64,000 bases of DNA. Origin: JBJTUH01 sp044346175. GTDB lineage: Bacteria; Cyanobacteriota; Vampirovibrionia; Vampirovibrionales; JAJTHC01. The stretch is taken from positions 1 to 64,000 of the forward strand of contig JBIIZQ010000008.1 in NCBI GenBank assembly GCA_044346175.1, written 5' to 3'. How positions within the stretch are numbered: position 1 is the first letter of the stretch; every line of letters starts with the position of its first letter. The position numbers were made by a program, and so were the translations under genes. The notes beneath the pieces were generated by a model. It saw only the letters and a program-made list of their open reading frames with translations, had not been told where the DNA came from and did no database searches. Shown here piece by piece: positions 63,339 to 64,000 of this stretch.

Positions 63339-63935
63339 CTACTGCCATAATACCCCTTGTGTCCCCATAACCACCGTTTCACGCTCATGGTCTACTTGGG
63401 CGAGCGGTGTAAGTGTGGCAGTGTGTGCTTCGGCATGAATGGCAATGACCCACTGATGGCTCTGGTGCAAAGAGGCTTGACGACTACTGACCATCACGGG
63501 CCATACTTCTTGTGAGGAAACCAATACCCCTTGAGGTAGTTTTTGGGCAAAGACCCCCTGAAGTGTCAAAGGTGCTTGGGCTTGAATATGACGTGGGGCT
63601 AAGGTCTCAATGGATTTCATGGGCTTTGCATCGGTAGTCAGGGTTTGAGAGCTATCTTGTGTATCCAAGCGTCGAGCAGGCTCAAGTTGTACGCCGTAGG
63701 GCATCAATGCCGTGCATACTTCTGTAAGATGAGCTTCATCTTTGACAAAAAGGGTTATGCTCAGGAAGGAAAAGTCTTTTTTTGAGGGGCCAATGTGTAA
63801 CGCATTGAGTTCAAAAGAGGCTTGATGTTGTTCAATCGTATCAATGATTTTGGCAAGGGTTAAAGAGTCTACTAAATGACCATCTACCCGAAGAACACGT
63901 TGCAATACCAAAGCAGGTTGAGAAAACATCATCAT
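63339..63935 (-). CDS. LOR/SDH-type domain protein (AgrE/ArgZ second module)
   Basis: About 198 residues from ATGATGATG at 63935, AAAGGA upstream. Its first 90 residues match the LOR/SDH domain (TIGR00300-type): LRVDGHLVDSLTLAKIIDTIE, ALHIGPSKKDFSFLSITL, and DEAHLTEVCTALMPYGVQ. In cyanobacterial AgrE this domain follows the arginine hydrolase and precedes an ornithine cyclodeaminase-like part. The rest of this protein (about 90-198) lacks a nucleotide-binding fold, so the cyclodeaminase part is missing here. It lies 123 bases upstream of the hydrolase gene, same strand. Confidence 0.75.
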   Translation of the reverse strand: MMMFSQPALVLQRVLRVDGHLVDSLTLAKIIDTIEQHQASFELNALHIGPSKKDFSFLSITLFVKDEAHLTEVCTALMPYGVQLEPARRLDTQDSSQTLTTDAKPMKSIETLAPRHIQAQAPLTLQGVFAQKLPQGVLVSSQEVWPVMVSSRQASLHQSHQWVIAIHAEAHTATLTPLAQVDHERETVVMGTQGVLWQ

Positions 63936-64000
63936 AAAACCGAATCCTTTAAAATAAAGACGCAATGCACACACAAAAAACGTTATGGCAATGATAGGGG

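Noticed and set aside
1..64000. CRISPR array
   Set aside because: No set of spaced direct repeats of 23-40 bases with unique spacers; the only tandem repeats are 11-17 bp units and coding triplets.

Overview
This window looks like the chromosome of a flagellated, didermic (outer-membrane) bacterium. Flagellar genes (flgK, flgL, a flgN-like gene), a secretin with its inner-membrane partner, and a TolC/HlyD/ABC export operon all point that way. My best guess is a non-photosynthetic relative of the Cyanobacteria (Vampirovibrionia/Melainabacteria type). The main reason is the gene pair at the right end, which matches the two N-terminal modules of the cyanobacterial arginine dihydrolase AgrE/ArgZ. 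This placement is inference: there is no rRNA gene and only one tRNA here.

Layout. 1-4.8 kb (minus strand): a secretin operon (GspC/PilP-like protein, full secretin, second secretin-like protein cut by the window edge), with long polyglycine tracts coded by triplet repeats. 5.1-5.5 kb: tRNA-Trp and secE. 6-10.4 kb: two large unrecognised membrane proteins. 10.6-13.6 kb: isocitrate dehydrogenase, xseB and a secreted low-complexity protein. 13.9-17.6 kb: an ABC ATPase with an FtsX-type permease. 17.9-18.6 kb: a Fur-family regulator. 18.9-19.9 kb: another unrecognised membrane protein. 20.3-27.5 kb: flgN-like, flgK, flgL, selO, an HDOD protein and a CheD-like protein. 27.5-30 kb: hemB and glyQ. 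30-31.8 kb: a mobilisation pair (MobC-like protein and HUH relaxase). 31.9-39.7 kb: a DUF115/MAF motility protein, a putative nucleotidyltransferase, and a SIR2 gene followed in the same frame by a 978-residue protein; together these resemble an anti-phage Dsr1 sirtuin split by one stop codon. 39.7-48.4 kb: housekeeping genes on the minus strand (ymdB-like, a hisA-hisI-hisE fusion, valS, purA, a TIGR02757 gene) and apt on the plus strand. 48.5-52 kb: ychF-trpD-trpC plus a small gene. 52.2-54.4 kb: an AT-rich ATPase-TOPRIM (OLD/PARIS-like) gene that looks imported. 54.4-56.8 kb: a small PepSY-TM-like protein, a thiolase lacking several catalytic residues and a HxlR regulator. 56.9-61.9 kb: a type-I-secretion-like operon whose ABC protein has a degenerate ATPase domain. 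62.3-63.9 kb: the AgrE/ArgZ-like pair.

Recurring themes. Many genes start with two to four ATG codons in a row. Several intergenic spacers carry short tandem duplications of 11-17 bp. Several proteins keep a family's fold but lack its catalytic residues (CheD-like, thiolase, ABC ATPase). The strongest leads for something undescribed are the split SIR2/Dsr1-like locus, the AT-rich ATPase-TOPRIM gene and the exporter with a dead ATPase domain.
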